Source: Bacillus sp. CH140a_4T
GTDB lineage: Bacteria > Bacillota > Bacilli > Bacillales > Bacillaceae_G
Length of the DNA stretch: 64,000 nucleotides
Assembly (NCBI RefSeq): GCF_008923725.1
Contig: NZ_WBPF01000005.1
Span: 272,048 to 336,047 of the forward strand
Reading direction: 5' to 3'
Below are positions 63,509-64,000 of this stretch, piece by piece. The translations under genes and the position numbers were made by a program. Below the pieces are notes generated by a model. The model saw only the letters and a list, made by a program, of their open reading frames with translations. It was not told the origin of the DNA and searched no databases. How positions within the stretch are numbered: position 1 is the first letter of the stretch; each line of letters starts with the position of its first letter.

Positions 63509-64000
63509 TTAAAGAATTTTAACTTTAACAGTTTGTCTTCCCCAATTCATAGCTTTACTTTTTGAACCCATTAAAACATCAATACGATTTCCTTTAATAG
63601 CACTTCCCGTATCACCAGCGATAGCTTCTCCATAACCTTCTACCCAGACTTTAGATCCTAATGGGATTACTTTCGGATCAACTGCAATAATTCTCATATT
63701 CGGATTAGCCGTTAAATCATGCCCCATCGCAGTTAAAACACGTCCACCATAAGTACCATTCTCACTTGGATCCGCTGTATATGCTGTCGCTACTACCGTT
63801 AATTCACGTTTAGCAGACTGTATGTTATTTTTAGACTCTTCTTTTACTTTTGCTTCTTCCTTAGCCTTCGCTATTTCTCTTGCTTTGGCCTCTTCCTTAG
63901 CCTTTGCTATTTCTCTTGCTTTCTCTTCTTCCTTAGCTTTTGCTATTTCTCTTGCTTTCTCTTCTTCCTTAGCTTTTGCTATTTCTCTTGCTTTCTCTTC
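63509..64000 (-). CDS. 3' end of a 3D-domain cell-wall protein (partial)
   Basis: The frame is open to the right edge, so the start is outside. The visible 163 residues are a low-complexity Ala/Lys/Glu helix (repeats of EKAREIAKAKEE), then ELTVVATAYTADPSENGTYGG and a C-terminal 3D domain with the three Asp of the fold (AVDPKVIPLGS, AGDTGSAIKG, NRIDVLMGS). Related proteins (YocH, YuiC, MltA-like) cleave or bind peptidoglycan. SH3b or LysM domains are likely beyond the edge. Confidence 0.8.
   Translation of the reverse strand, partial: EEKAREIAKAKEEEKAREIAKAKEEEKAREIAKAKEEAKAREIAKAKEEAKVKEESKNNIQSAKRELTVVATAYTADPSENGTYGGRVLTAMGHDLTANPNMRIIAVDPKVIPLGSKVWVEGYGEAIAGDTGSAIKGNRIDVLMGSKSKAMNWGRQTVKVKIL
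63857..64000 (-). repeat. 36-bp tandem repeat inside the 3D-domain gene
   Basis: Four complete 36-bp units at 63857, 63893, 63929 and 63965, encoding the 12-residue repeat EKAREIAKAKEE. The last two units are identical. The array continues past the edge. Confidence 0.9.

Overview
The window is AT-rich, tightly packed chromosomal DNA from a member of the Bacillus cereus group (B. cereus, B. anthracis or B. thuringiensis type). The grounds are the Bacillus ribosome binding sites (GGAGG types with ATG/GTG/TTG starts), three ~125-155 bp repeats that look like the group's bcr1 element, a tandem array of YrzI-family mini-genes, a PlcR-like box, and genes such as YndM/DUF2512, CcdC-like, YfzA-like and tyrosine T-box-controlled aro genes. 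No rRNA, tRNA, CRISPR array, transposase or prophage was seen.

Layout. 0-15 kb: a methyltransferase, a duplicated small gene (one copy dead), an MFS transporter, a small membrane protein and a lipoprotein, an aminotransferase, a FabZ-like protein, type II pantothenate kinase, a broken 2'-5' RNA ligase family gene, a GntR/ABC/permease operon, a DinB protein, a lipoprotein, then six tandem YrzI mini-genes behind a strong promoter, a leader ORF and two tandem terminator hairpins. 15-20 kb: a probable type I toxin-antitoxin pair, then ssuBACD (sulfonate uptake and desulfonation) with bcr1-like repeats on both sides of ssuD and a promoter-terminator leader before ssuB. 20-38 kb: accessory and housekeeping genes including a dead NUDIX gene, a CoaB-like/AAC(3) pair, a lipoprotein plus glutathionylspermidine-synthase-like pair behind a PlcR-like box, DUF418 and EamA-type membrane proteins, several acetyltransferases (one frameshifted), an AlkD-like protein and a cysteine-synthase-like enzyme. 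38-49 kb: envelope genes (polysaccharide deacetylase, TerC, LtaS-type synthase), an ABC-F ATPase, and an MMPL exporter with its TetR regulator and five near-identical 18-bp operators.

49-56.4 kb: the aromatic amino acid operon aroF-aroC-hisC-tyrA-aroA, read leftward from a near-perfect sigma-A promoter. It is governed by three T-box leaders, all with the tyrosine codon UAC: two in tandem before aroF and one between aroF and aroC. Together the enzymes build chorismate and carry it on to tyrosine.

56.4-59.9 kb: a lone 1159-residue protein with an N-terminal SIR2 domain and a long helical tail, the architecture of defence-associated sirtuins (NAD-depleting abortive-infection proteins). It is the best immunity candidate here. 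60-64 kb: a DUF2512 protein, a GNAT-isochorismatase fusion, a P-loop kinase, a Cys-rich protein and the 3' part of a 3D-domain wall protein with a perfectly periodic 36-bp repeat that runs off the edge.

Six genes or gene copies are visibly broken, two of them by one-base length changes in A7 tracts and two by single in-frame TAA codons.
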